From Polyangium fumosum (GTDB lineage: Bacteria > Myxococcota_A > Polyangia > Polyangiales > Polyangiaceae): a DNA stretch of 39,449 bases. Made by a program: the position numbers and the translations under genes. This document shows, one piece after another, positions 16,922 to 24,348 of this stretch. The first letter of the stretch is position 1. Each line of letters begins with the position of its first letter. The notes under the pieces were generated by a model. That model had not been told where the DNA came from. It was given only the letters and a program-made list of their open reading frames with translations, and searched no databases. The stretch lies in contig NZ_SSMQ01000094.1 of NCBI RefSeq assembly GCF_005144585.1, positions 1 through 39,449 on the forward strand, given 5' to 3'.

Positions 16922-16938
16922 CTCGGGGAAACGGGCCC

Positions 16939-17463
16939 TCACAGATCCTTGGCCGCGTTCACGATGCTGGCGAGCTTCCCCGCGCGCTCGCAGGTGAGGG
17001 CCTTGGACGCCTGGGCATCGTCCGGGCAGGGGTGCCCGTAACAATTCGTGCTGTTCTTGGGCTCGTCCTTGATCAGCCCCCGGACCTCCAAGATCCCGAG
17101 CGCGTTCAGCGCGGCGAGGTTCTTTTCGATGGTCGCCTCGTCGCAGGCGTCCGGGGCGGGGGTCTTCGCGGCGGACTCGGCGACGTCGGCCAATTTGTCC
17201 ACGCGCAACGCGGCGATCTGGCGATGCTTGCAGACCGAGTAACAATGGCCAGAATGCCCAGGCATCTCGAAGTTGACGTGACCCACGTCGAAGACCGCGA
17301 GCGCGCGCAGGCGGGCCATGTTCTCATCCAGCGACATGAGGGCGGCGTTGCCCGCCGCCGGCTCGGGCTCGGCTACGGTATCCGTCGGGTGACTGGAAGA
17401 CGACCCGGCACAGCCGGCGACCGCGCCGACCGCTCCAGCGACGAGGGCAATTTTCAATTCCAC
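16939..17463 (-). CDS. Cys-motif lipoprotein, candidate MNIO substrate
   Basis: A 174-residue exported lipoprotein. The signal ALVAGAVGAVAGC places the lipid Cys at 18, followed by a short Ser/Pro/Ala linker. The mature domain is an internal duplication: repeat 1 (about 46-100) and repeat 2 (about 109-172) each run N-x-A-x-L-x-AL-x-V/I-L/F-x-V, a Cys motif, then KLA-x-V-x-x-AAK. The motifs are C74-Y-S-V-C78 (preceded by GHSGH) and C141-Y-G-H-P-C146; further cysteines are C107 and C158. Six non-lipid cysteines with nearby His fit a metal-binding protein. Position directly upstream of a MNIO gene, plus the export signal, parallels bufferin-type precursors, so it is probably the modified substrate; that is inference. 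GTG at 17463 has AAGGAG 5 bases upstream. I know no named family for it. Confidence 0.85.
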   Translation of the reverse strand: MELKIALVAGAVGAVAGCAGSSSSHPTDTVAEPEPAAGNAALMSLDENMARLRALAVFDVGHVNFEMPGHSGHCYSVCKHRQIAALRVDKLADVAESAAKTPAPDACDEATIEKNLAALNALGILEVRGLIKDEPKNSTNCYGHPCPDDAQASKALTCERAGKLASIVNAAKDL

Positions 17464-17674
17464 GGAAGCTCCTTGGCGACAGGGCGCGCTGCGGCCCGTT
17501 GGGGTTCCCTCATATAGAACGTGTTCCGATTTGCGTCACGTGTTCTTCGGCCGCCGCGCCCCGTCCGCCGCCGCGACCGCCTCATTTCCTCCTTCGCTCG
17601 GAGCGACCAAGGCCTTCCCCGTCCGGCCGTCGTGGCGTACTCTCCCGCGCCCGATGCCCGATGGAGGAGCCACG
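17464..17674. promoter_or_regulatory. divergent promoter region, MNIO operon and thioredoxin gene
   Basis: This 211-base gap must carry promoters in both directions. It contains a TATAT patch near 17511-17516 and, overlapping it, GAACGTGTTC at 17519-17528 (GAAC/GTTC arms two bases apart). Read on the minus strand, two GGAAC motifs lie about 18 bases apart. GGAAC is a common -35 element of ECF sigma factors, and some bufferin operons are under ECF control, but no clean -10 follows. This is a candidate only. Confidence 0.25.
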
Positions 17675-20131
17675 ATGAACCACGCACGGGGACGGCGCCG
17701 CACGGCCTTCCTTTCGACGGTCCTGTTCTTGCTCGCCGCTTGTGCGCCCCCGCCTCCCGTGCAGCCGGCGGTGAACGTGAGCCAGGACGAACCGCGCCGC
17801 CCTCTCCTCGTGCCCGAGGCGGGCAACGAGGGCGCGGCCGAGGGCGCAGCCGCGTTCCCCGACCCCGGGACGGCCATCCCCGTCGGGCCCGACGCCCCCG
17901 CCTGGGGAAACCCGCTCGCCCCCGTCACCCTGGTCATCTGGGGCGATTTCGAGTGCCCCTTCACGTCGCGGCTGATGGCCACGCTGGCGCTCCTGCAGCA
18001 GCAGTACGGTCCCGACAAATTGCGGGTCGTCTGGAGACACAACCCGCTCCCGTTCCACAAGAATGCGCGTCCCGCGCACCTCGCGGCCGAGACGGTGCTG
18101 CGGCTCGGAGGCGTGAACGCATTCTGGAAGTTTCACGCCCTCGCGTTCCGGAACCAGCGCTCCCTCGACGTCCCCTCCTTCAACGACTGGGCGGCGCAAA
18201 GCGGCATCGATCCCTGGGCCTTCCAGGCCGCCTTCGACCAGCAGCGCTTCGCCGCGAACGTGGACGCGGACATCACGTTCGGCAAAAAGGTCGGCGTCCT
18301 GGGGACGCCGGCCTCGTTCGTCAATGGCATCTTCCTCGCCGGCGCTCAGCCCATCACGAAATTCCAGGAGACCATCGACGCCGAGCTCGAAGAGGCCGCC
18401 GCGCTCCGGCGCGAGGGCACTCCCCCCGAGCGCGTCTATGCCGAGCTCTCCGAGCGAAACCACAAGGAAGCGCCGCCGCCCACGCCGCCACCCCCTCCGC
18501 CGGTGGACTCGGACACGGTCTGGAAGATGCCGCTCGACGGCTCGCCCGCGCGCGGCAAACCGACCGCGCTCGTGACGATGGTCATGTTCGGCGATTTCCA
18601 GTGCCCCTTCTGCAAACGATCCCTCGCGACGATCACCGAGCTCGAAGCCAAGTACGGCGACAAACTGCGCCTGGTGTTCAAGCACAACCCCCTGCCCATA
18701 CATCCGCGCGCCGAGGCAGCCGCCGAGCTCGCCATCGAGGCCGGCGTGCAGAAGGGAGAGGCCGCCTTCTGGAAGGCCTTCCAGGCGCTCTTCGACACCC
18801 AGGATCGCCTCGCGGACCCTGAGCTCGAGAACCTCGCGCTCGCCCTCGGCCTCGACGTGAAGCGCGTGAAAAAGGCGATCACGTCGCACACGCATGCCGC
18901 GCGCATCGAGCGTGATATGGACCTGGCCGAAGACTTCAAGGTGATGGGCACGCCGCATTTCTTCATCAATGGCAGGCGCCTCATCGGCGCGCAGCGCCGC
19001 GAGCAATTCGAAGCCATCATCGACGAAGAGATCACGAAGGCCGGAAAGCTCCTCGCTTCGGGGACGCCGGCCGCGAACATCTACGATGCCCTCCTGAAAG
19101 ACGCGAAGAGCCCCGCGCCCGTGGAGCGAATCCTCGCCCCCGCGCCCACGAAGGACCAGCCGGGCAAAGGCGCGCCGGCCGGCGCCGCGGTCACCGTTCA
19201 GATGTTCGCGGACTTCCAGTGCCCCTTCAGCAAGCGCGTGCAGGCGGACATCGATCAGCTCCTCGCCGCCTTTCCGGGCAAGATCCGCGTTGTCTGGCGG
19301 CATTTGCCCCTCTCCTTCCACAAGCAGGCGCAGCTCGCCGCCGAGGCCTCCGTCGAGGCCTACCGGCAAAAAGGCGAGGCCGGCTTCTGGGCCTTCTCGG
19401 CGCGCCTCTGGGAGGACCAATCGGAGCAGGGCTTGAGCCGCCCGGCCATCGAGCGCAAAGCCGCCGAGGCGGGGCTCGACGTGACGAAGCTCTCGGCGGC
19501 GCTCGACGCGCGCACACACTGGAAGGTGGTCCAGGCCGATCTCGAGCTGGCCGAACGGCTGAAGATCATGGGCACGCCGGCCTTCGTCATCAACGATTAT
19601 TTCGTCGGCGGCGCGCAACCTCTTCACAACTTCAAGCGGATCGTCACGAGGGCCCTGAAGTCGAAAGAGCCGATCGCCTCCGGCACGCTGAAGGCCGACG
19701 CCCGGCAGCTCGTGCCCCTCGTGGCGACGTCGCCGCCGCCGCTGAGCCCGCCGCCCTCCCCGGCTCCGCCCGCGCCCGCGCCCGCGCCCTCCGCGGTGAC
19801 GCCCGCGGGGCACATGGGCGCAAAGCACCTGGTCGTGATGTACGCGGGCTCGAAGCGCGCGCCTGCGCACATCACGCGCAGCCGGAGCGAGGCGCTCGCG
19901 CGCGCGGAAGAGGCGCGCCTGCGATTGCAGGCGGGGGCGAGCTTCAACGACGTCGTCACGCATTACAGCGACGAGCCCAACGCCGGGCAACGCGGGGGCG
20001 ACCTCGGCACATTCCCAAAGGGCGCGATGGTCCGCGAATTCGAGGACGCCGTGCTCAACCTCGGCGTGGGCGAGACGAGCGGCGTCGTGGAGTCGCCGTT
20101 CGGATTCCACATCATCGTGCGGACGCAGTAG
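17675..20131 (+). CDS. lipoprotein: three thioredoxin-fold domains plus parvulin
   Basis: An 818-residue exported protein. The lipoprotein signal (FLSTVLFLLAAC) is followed by three tandem DsbA/Thioredoxin_4 domains at about 70-235, 285-455 and 490-655, and a C-terminal parvulin-type peptidyl-prolyl isomerase at about 715-818 (GAKHLVVMY...EEARLRLQAGASF...GGDLGTFPKG...FGFHIIVRTQ). Active sites differ: domain 1 has C94 in FECPFTSR, domain 2 the redox CPFC (C310, C313), domain 3 C516 in FQCPFSKR. All three keep the cis-proline loop (GTPASF, GTPHFF, GTPAFV). Only the middle domain can form a CxxC disulphide; the others could bind thiols or reduce by a monothiol route. Proline/alanine linkers separate the parts. 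GGAGGAG lies 5 bases before the ATG. Probable role: oxidative folding or isomerisation of envelope proteins, perhaps the divergent Cys lipoprotein. Confidence 0.93.
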   Translation: MNHARGRRRTAFLSTVLFLLAACAPPPPVQPAVNVSQDEPRRPLLVPEAGNEGAAEGAAAFPDPGTAIPVGPDAPAWGNPLAPVTLVIWGDFECPFTSRLMATLALLQQQYGPDKLRVVWRHNPLPFHKNARPAHLAAETVLRLGGVNAFWKFHALAFRNQRSLDVPSFNDWAAQSGIDPWAFQAAFDQQRFAANVDADITFGKKVGVLGTPASFVNGIFLAGAQPITKFQETIDAELEEAAALRREGTPPERVYAELSERNHKEAPPPTPPPPPPVDSDTVWKMPLDGSPARGKPTALVTMVMFGDFQCPFCKRSLATITELEAKYGDKLRLVFKHNPLPIHPRAEAAAELAIEAGVQKGEAAFWKAFQALFDTQDRLADPELENLALALGLDVKRVKKAITSHTHAARIERDMDLAEDFKVMGTPHFFINGRRLIGAQRREQFEAIIDEEITKAGKLLASGTPAANIYDALLKDAKSPAPVERILAPAPTKDQPGKGAPAGAAVTVQMFADFQCPFSKRVQADIDQLLAAFPGKIRVVWRHLPLSFHKQAQLAAEASVEAYRQKGEAGFWAFSARLWEDQSEQGLSRPAIERKAAEAGLDVTKLSAALDARTHWKVVQADLELAERLKIMGTPAFVINDYFVGGAQPLHNFKRIVTRALKSKEPIASGTLKADARQLVPLVATSPPPLSPPPSPAPPAPAPAPSAVTPAGHMGAKHLVVMYAGSKRAPAHITRSRSEALARAEEARLRLQAGASFNDVVTHYSDEPNAGQRGGDLGTFPKGAMVREFEDAVLNLGVGETSGVVESPFGFHIIVRTQ

Positions 20132-20146
20132 CCGCTCGTTTCGGTC

Positions 20147-20953
20147 TTACGTCCACACGCGGGAGATCGCCGTGCCGTTCACCCTGCCGGTGCGCGCGTC
20201 GATGCCCGCCTGGACGAACAGGCCGGTGATGCTGTCGAGAATCGGATACTCGTGGAAGTACAGCCCCGTGCTCTGCGTCCACAGGAGCGGCTCGACGCGC
20301 AGGAGCTGGTGGCCTTTGATGTCGAGCGGGTAATCGCCTTCGCCTCGTAAGGCGTGGACACGGCCCCAGGCGTCGCTTTTCCAGGTGTAATACCAGGTGA
20401 GACCACCGCTGTCCGGGATCGGGAAATCGATGTATCCTTCCTCGCGCTTGTCGATGGGGAAGTGCTGTTTCTTCGCGTAGCTCCGGAGGAACGCCGAGCT
20501 GCCGAGCCAATGCAGCAGGGTCTCGTGGAGCGAATCGCCCACGAGCGGCAGCTCGAAGTGGTCGAACTCCGCATCCCCCTCGTCGCTCGGGTTGCGCACG
20601 GTAAAACCGTGGCGCTGGAGCGCCCGCACGAGGTCGCTGAAGGAGCGAATCTCCTGGTGAAACAAGGGCAGGATCGCCGAGGCCTTCACGATCGCGGCGG
20701 ACGGGTACTTCGCGCGCGCCTTCTGCGGGGCCGCCGGGCCGCCATGGAGGATGACGTCCGCGGTCGCCATCAGCTTGTTCGTCACGCCCTTCGCGCCCAG
20801 CCCATACAACATGGTGCGAGAAAGCTCGTAATCGTCCACGTCGACGACGTAGACGCTCTTGCCCGCCACGCCATTGGGGATGTTCGCGGCGGGCTCGCCG
20901 GCGCCTGCGTGCAAGGCGGTCGGATGTTTCTTCAGAGGAAGCATGGGGCTCAT
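20147..20953 (-). CDS. hypothetical protein, possible BRCT-like N-terminal domain
   Basis: A 268-residue protein without signal peptide. Residues about 28-95 (VAGKSVYVVDVDDYELSRTM, GLGAKGVTNKLMATADVILHG, then PSAAIVKASAIL) have the strand-helix-strand rhythm and the 'G-K-V...a-viv-g' features of a BRCT domain, but the resemblance is loose. The remainder, with many aromatic residues (GLTWYYTWKSDAWG, GLYFHEYPIL), is not recognised. The ATG at 20953 overlaps the stop of the preceding lipoprotein gene (ATGA), so the two are coupled; a second in-frame ATG at 20944 is possible. BRCT-like modules bind phosphopeptides, and this neighbourhood does encode a Ser/Thr kinase, but far away. Its function is unknown. 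Confidence 0.75.
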   Translation of the reverse strand: MSPMLPLKKHPTALHAGAGEPAANIPNGVAGKSVYVVDVDDYELSRTMLYGLGAKGVTNKLMATADVILHGGPAAPQKARAKYPSAAIVKASAILPLFHQEIRSFSDLVRALQRHGFTVRNPSDEGDAEFDHFELPLVGDSLHETLLHWLGSSAFLRSYAKKQHFPIDKREEGYIDFPIPDSGGLTWYYTWKSDAWGRVHALRGEGDYPLDIKGHQLLRVEPLLWTQSTGLYFHEYPILDSITGLFVQAGIDARTGRVNGTAISRVWT

Positions 20954-22407
20954 TTCCCGTCTTTGATCTCGATGACGCGCGGTTTCTCCGGTGCGTGGCA
21001 AATCAAGATCGGGTTCTCGTCCTGCATCGTGGCCTTCACGTGCGAGATGAGGGCCTCCCCCTGCGCCTGGTTCTTCACCTCGACGCCGAGCCGCCGCCCG
21101 CCCTCGGAAAACTCGACCAATCGAATGTCGGCGACGCCGGGGAAGGTGGCGAGGGCCTTGCGGGTCCCCGGGAACGTGAAGTTGTTCGCGTTCCCAGGTT
21201 TCACGTCGTAGAGATACACGAGCGGCGTCTTGCACCCCTCCGCGAACGACCAGCCTTTCCCCTCGCGGACCCGATACACCTTGCCCTCGGCGGAGGCCCA
21301 CATCGCGTCGCCGTCGACGACCATCGTGCGGAAGATCATGGGCCAGGAGAGCTTTCCGACCTCCACCCATTGGCCGCCCTCCCATCGCTCGAGCGAGGGC
21401 CCCGCGACCACGTGCAAGACGCCGCTCGTCGAGACGAACGCGAGCGTCGGCGGCGCCGCGGTCCGGGGCAGCGCCGTGAGCTCGCCGCCTTTGAGCTGGA
21501 GAATCGGGTTGTTTTTCCCCGCATACAGCCAAACCTCGTCCTTGCCGCCGAGGAGCTTCGGCCACCAGCCGATGTCCTTCACCAGAGGCCGGACATCGAT
21601 GAACCGCGATTTCGTCGCGTCCGCATCCCACACCTCCAGCGCCGGCCCCCGCGTGTGGCACATCTGGCCGACGGCGACGAGCACGCCCGATTTCGAGGCG
21701 GCGATCGTGTCCGCCCATATCGCGGGGCGAATCGGCATGAACTCGCTGGGCTCGACCTCCCCCGGCTTGCACCCCGCCTCCGTGGGCATCTGCTGCTTCC
21801 GATCGAGCTTGGGCCCGCGCACAGTCGAGAAAAAGATCCCGTCCCCATACGCGTAGGACCATCCCAGGAGCAGGACCGATTCTCCGATCCGGGCGATGCC
21901 GTTGAGCGCGGCCGGGCCACCGCCCAAGGCGAAGGATTTGCGGGTTCCCTTTCCGGTCAGCGGCATGTACGAGGGCACCGGCGCCCGCATGCTGTCGCTG
22001 CGATAAAGCACGTCGATCGCGTCGGGCCAGCGGCCTTGCACGGAATCGATGACCGTCGCCTGCGGCCCGCCAATCTCGGGCGGGATCGTCTCCTTCAGCC
22101 ATTCGACGCCGTCGCCCGCAATCCGGCCGACGCGTTGCTTGTGCGTGACGACGATCGCGCCCTCGACGTCGAACACGGCCTCCGGCTTGCTGCCGCCCGC
22201 GGGCGCGAATTCTTCGAGGACGAGCGTGGGCACGGCCTTCGGCCCCGCAGGCTGCGCCGAGGCCGCGCTCGCGCTCGGGGCCACGCTCGCCGCAGCTTTC
22301 GGCGGATCCTGCTGGGGCGGCGGGGGATCGCTCTTCTTGCACGACGCGACGCAAGCGAGCATCACGACGAGCGGGAACAGGACAGGAAAACGGGCGGTCC
22401 TCTGCAT
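20950..22407 (-). CDS. lipoprotein, possible beta-propeller
   Basis: A 485-residue exported lipoprotein with signal MQRTARFPVLFPLVVMLACV and lipobox VASC. A Pro/Ala/Ser linker of about 45 residues follows. The mature part is rich in beta strands with repeated Trp/Gly segments (VEWLKETIPPE, WSYAYGDGIFF, ALEVWDADATKSRF, VWLYAGKNNPIL, SLERWEGGQWVEVG, AMWASAEGKVYRV), which reads like a six- or seven-bladed propeller. No catalytic residues are recognised. ATG at 22407 directly precedes the signal peptide; a longer in-frame start at 22449 would put 14 polar residues in front of it. It is translationally coupled to the 268-residue gene downstream, so the pair probably works together. Confidence 0.8.
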   Translation of the reverse strand: MQRTARFPVLFPLVVMLACVASCKKSDPPPPQQDPPKAAASVAPSASAASAQPAGPKAVPTLVLEEFAPAGGSKPEAVFDVEGAIVVTHKQRVGRIAGDGVEWLKETIPPEIGGPQATVIDSVQGRWPDAIDVLYRSDSMRAPVPSYMPLTGKGTRKSFALGGGPAALNGIARIGESVLLLGWSYAYGDGIFFSTVRGPKLDRKQQMPTEAGCKPGEVEPSEFMPIRPAIWADTIAASKSGVLVAVGQMCHTRGPALEVWDADATKSRFIDVRPLVKDIGWWPKLLGGKDEVWLYAGKNNPILQLKGGELTALPRTAAPPTLAFVSTSGVLHVVAGPSLERWEGGQWVEVGKLSWPMIFRTMVVDGDAMWASAEGKVYRVREGKGWSFAEGCKTPLVYLYDVKPGNANNFTFPGTRKALATFPGVADIRLVEFSEGGRRLGVEVKNQAQGEALISHVKATMQDENPILICHAPEKPRVIEIKDGK

Positions 22408-22482
22408 GGGCCGCCCGGAACTATCGGCGATCGGTGCGCCCTTGTCCACACGCGATGCGCCCGCGTGGGCTCGCCGCCCCTG

Positions 22483-23199
22483 TCAATCGATGCAGACGAA
22501 GCCTGAGAATTGATACACCTGCGCCCGAGCCGCGACCCGCACGCGCCCGCTATTCGGCACGAAATAATCCACCGCCGACGTCGGGTGCAGCCCGCACCCG
22601 CAGACCTCCATGTCGAACAGCCGCACCCGGTATCCCCCCCGGACCTTCCGGACGTTCGTCGTCTCGATGCGATCCACCAGGAAATCGCGGCCGTCGTTGA
22701 TCTCGATCGTGTCCTCCGGGGTCGCCGTCGTGAGCGCGACCGCGAAGCCGAGCGCCTCCGCCTGCGAGGTCACCGGGGCGAAGCGCTCGAGAAACGCCGC
22801 AGCCGTGTCGAGCAGCTCGAAGCGCCCGCCGCCCGTCGCCAGCAGATAGCGCCGCTTCTGCGGCAACATGCAGCCGAGGTTGACGATCCCCACAGCCCCA
22901 TCTTCGCGCGCGTCCGCGTTGCACGACGCGATGGCCACGCGCGGCGCGAGGCCGCCGAGCGCCTCGTCGATGTGCAGGGTATTTCCGAAGCACCCGAAGG
23001 GCTGAATCGTGGGCGAGGCCGAGCAATCCAGCGTGTCGTCGCTCCGGACGCACCCCGCGTCGAGGAACGGCTCCACGTCGACCGCCGGCACGCGCGGCGG
23101 CGGATGCTGGATGATGACCGGATCCCGCGCCGACGCCTCCGCCGCGAAGCCAGTCACGAGACCGAGACCAAGCGCGAGAAGCGGGAAAACGTGCTTCAT
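22483..23199 (-). CDS. secreted cysteine-rich hypothetical protein
   Basis: A 238-residue exported protein. A Sec signal (MKHVFPLLALGLGLVTGFAA, cleaved near ASA-RD) is followed by a mature domain with eight cysteines spread across its length (for example DAGC, TLDC, FGCFGN, ASCNAD, LGCMLP, VCGCG, FVCID), which probably form four disulphides. No lipobox or membrane helix follows, so it should be periplasmic or secreted. I do not recognise the family. ATG at 23199 is preferred over the ATG six bases upstream because GGGGAGG then has normal spacing. It lies 76 bases upstream of the propeller-like lipoprotein gene on the same strand and may share its transcript. Confidence 0.8.
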   Translation of the reverse strand: MKHVFPLLALGLGLVTGFAAEASARDPVIIQHPPPRVPAVDVEPFLDAGCVRSDDTLDCSASPTIQPFGCFGNTLHIDEALGGLAPRVAIASCNADAREDGAVGIVNLGCMLPQKRRYLLATGGGRFELLDTAAAFLERFAPVTSQAEALGFAVALTTATPEDTIEINDGRDFLVDRIETTNVRKVRGGYRVRLFDMEVCGCGLHPTSAVDYFVPNSGRVRVAARAQVYQFSGFVCID

Positions 23200-23272
23200 G
23201 GTCATGCCCTCCCCGACGTACCTAAGCCCGTACGCCTGGGTGACAAGCCGCCCCGCGCCCGCCTTTATCCCG

Positions 23273-24229
23273 TCAGAACCGCAAAACCCCGTTCTCCAGC
23301 ACGACGCCCGTGTTCGCGCCCTGCGCCTTGACGAGCTCGACCCGCGTGCGGCCGTCCGACAGGAGTATGGCCCCCCCGACCACCGACGCCACGCTGATGC
23401 CGAGCGTGACGAGGCCAATCGTGCGGACGGCCCGAACGTCCTTCATCGGGTCCGGGTCCTGGGGGGTCGGCTTCGTGTCCATGGTGAAACTCGCAGCCGT
23501 GAACATGACGCCGCCGAGGCTGAGCACGCCGCCCATCGACACCAGGAGGATCCCCGACGCGAACCGGCCCATGCTGGTGCCTTTGACGCGCACCGTCACA
23601 GGGCCCTCCTGGGAATCGAGGCGGAAGGACTCGCCGGGGAACATGCCGGGGCCGCTGATGAAGAACCGATGGCCGTCCCGACCGTCGACGAGCCGATTGC
23701 ACGGCACGCTGCACACGAACTTGGTGATCGCATTGGGCCCAACGTACGGTTGGTGCTGGTAGCCGCCGCCACCTATCTCACCCTCGACCCGCGCGAGCTC
23801 CACGTTGGGCCAATCCGATTCGATGTGGAGGAACGGCACGCCGAGCCCCGGCGTGAGCGGCGCGGGGGCGGCCGGCGGCGCGGGGACGGCCGGCGGCGCG
23901 GGGGCGGCGGCTTCCTGCGGGCCGCCCGCGATCTTGGCGATCTCGCTCCACGGGATGACGCTCTGCTCCCCCGCGACGATGACGATGACGCGTTGCCCCG
24001 GCTCGACGTTGACGAGGGTGCCGCGCATCGTGCTGCCATTCTTGAGCTGAATCTCGGCGGCCCCTGTCGTGACCGCGACCGGGACCGAGACCGGGACCGG
24101 GACCGACACTGAGCCCGACCCCGAACTCGGGACCGAGACCGGGACCGGGACCTCGTCCGCCCGCGCCACACCTGCGGAAGAAGCGCCCACGAGCGCCACC
24201 ACACCCACCCACCGTGCAACGAAGCTCAT
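23273..24229 (-). CDS. exported protein, Sm/SH3-like strand region and two TM helices
   Basis: A 318-residue protein with a signal peptide (WVGVVALVGASSAGVARA, cleavage near residue 24). A low-complexity Val/Pro/Ser segment (VPVPVSVPSSGSGSV) follows, encoded by a six-base DNA repeat. Next comes a small beta domain, EIQLKNGSTMRGTLVNVEPG...SVIPWSEIAKI, of the 'I-L-dG-x-x-x-G-x-v...W-eI-x-I' type seen in many myxobacterial envelope proteins. An Ala/Pro linker, a second beta domain with two Cys (VCSVPC) and two C-terminal hydrophobic helices (ILLVSMGGVLSLGGVMF and LVTLGISVASVVGGAILL) complete it. It probably sits in the envelope. The ATG at 24229 is preceded by AAGGA. No specific function is known to me. 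Confidence 0.8.
   Translation of the reverse strand: MSFVARWVGVVALVGASSAGVARADEVPVPVSVPSSGSGSVSVPVPVSVPVAVTTGAAEIQLKNGSTMRGTLVNVEPGQRVIVIVAGEQSVIPWSEIAKIAGGPQEAAAPAPPAVPAPPAAPAPLTPGLGVPFLHIESDWPNVELARVEGEIGGGGYQHQPYVGPNAITKFVCSVPCNRLVDGRDGHRFFISGPGMFPGESFRLDSQEGPVTVRVKGTSMGRFASGILLVSMGGVLSLGGVMFTAASFTMDTKPTPQDPDPMKDVRAVRTIGLVTLGISVASVVGGAILLSDGRTRVELVKAQGANTGVVLENGVLRF
24071..24152. repeat. degenerate 6-bp repeat inside coding sequence
   Basis: About 13 units of GGGACC/GAGACC/GCGACC, interrupted in the middle, within the gene at 23273-24229. They encode the Val-Pro-Val-Ser low-complexity linker after the signal peptide, on the minus strand. Units are in frame, so slippage would only change linker length. 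Confidence 0.7.
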
Positions 24230-24348
24230 GGGTCCTTCATAGAGCAAACGAGCGCGCGGGTGAAGAGCGCACCGAGCAATCCGAGGCATGTTTCTTCCCT
24301 GGGCAAGACGGGTCGCCGGCGTTAGGGCCCAGGCGAGGGGGTGGCTGC

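Noticed and set aside
16939-17463. Classical methanobactin precursor.
   Set aside because: Methanobactin precursors are about 25-35 residues with no lipoprotein signal; this protein is 174 residues with a lipobox and two repeat units.
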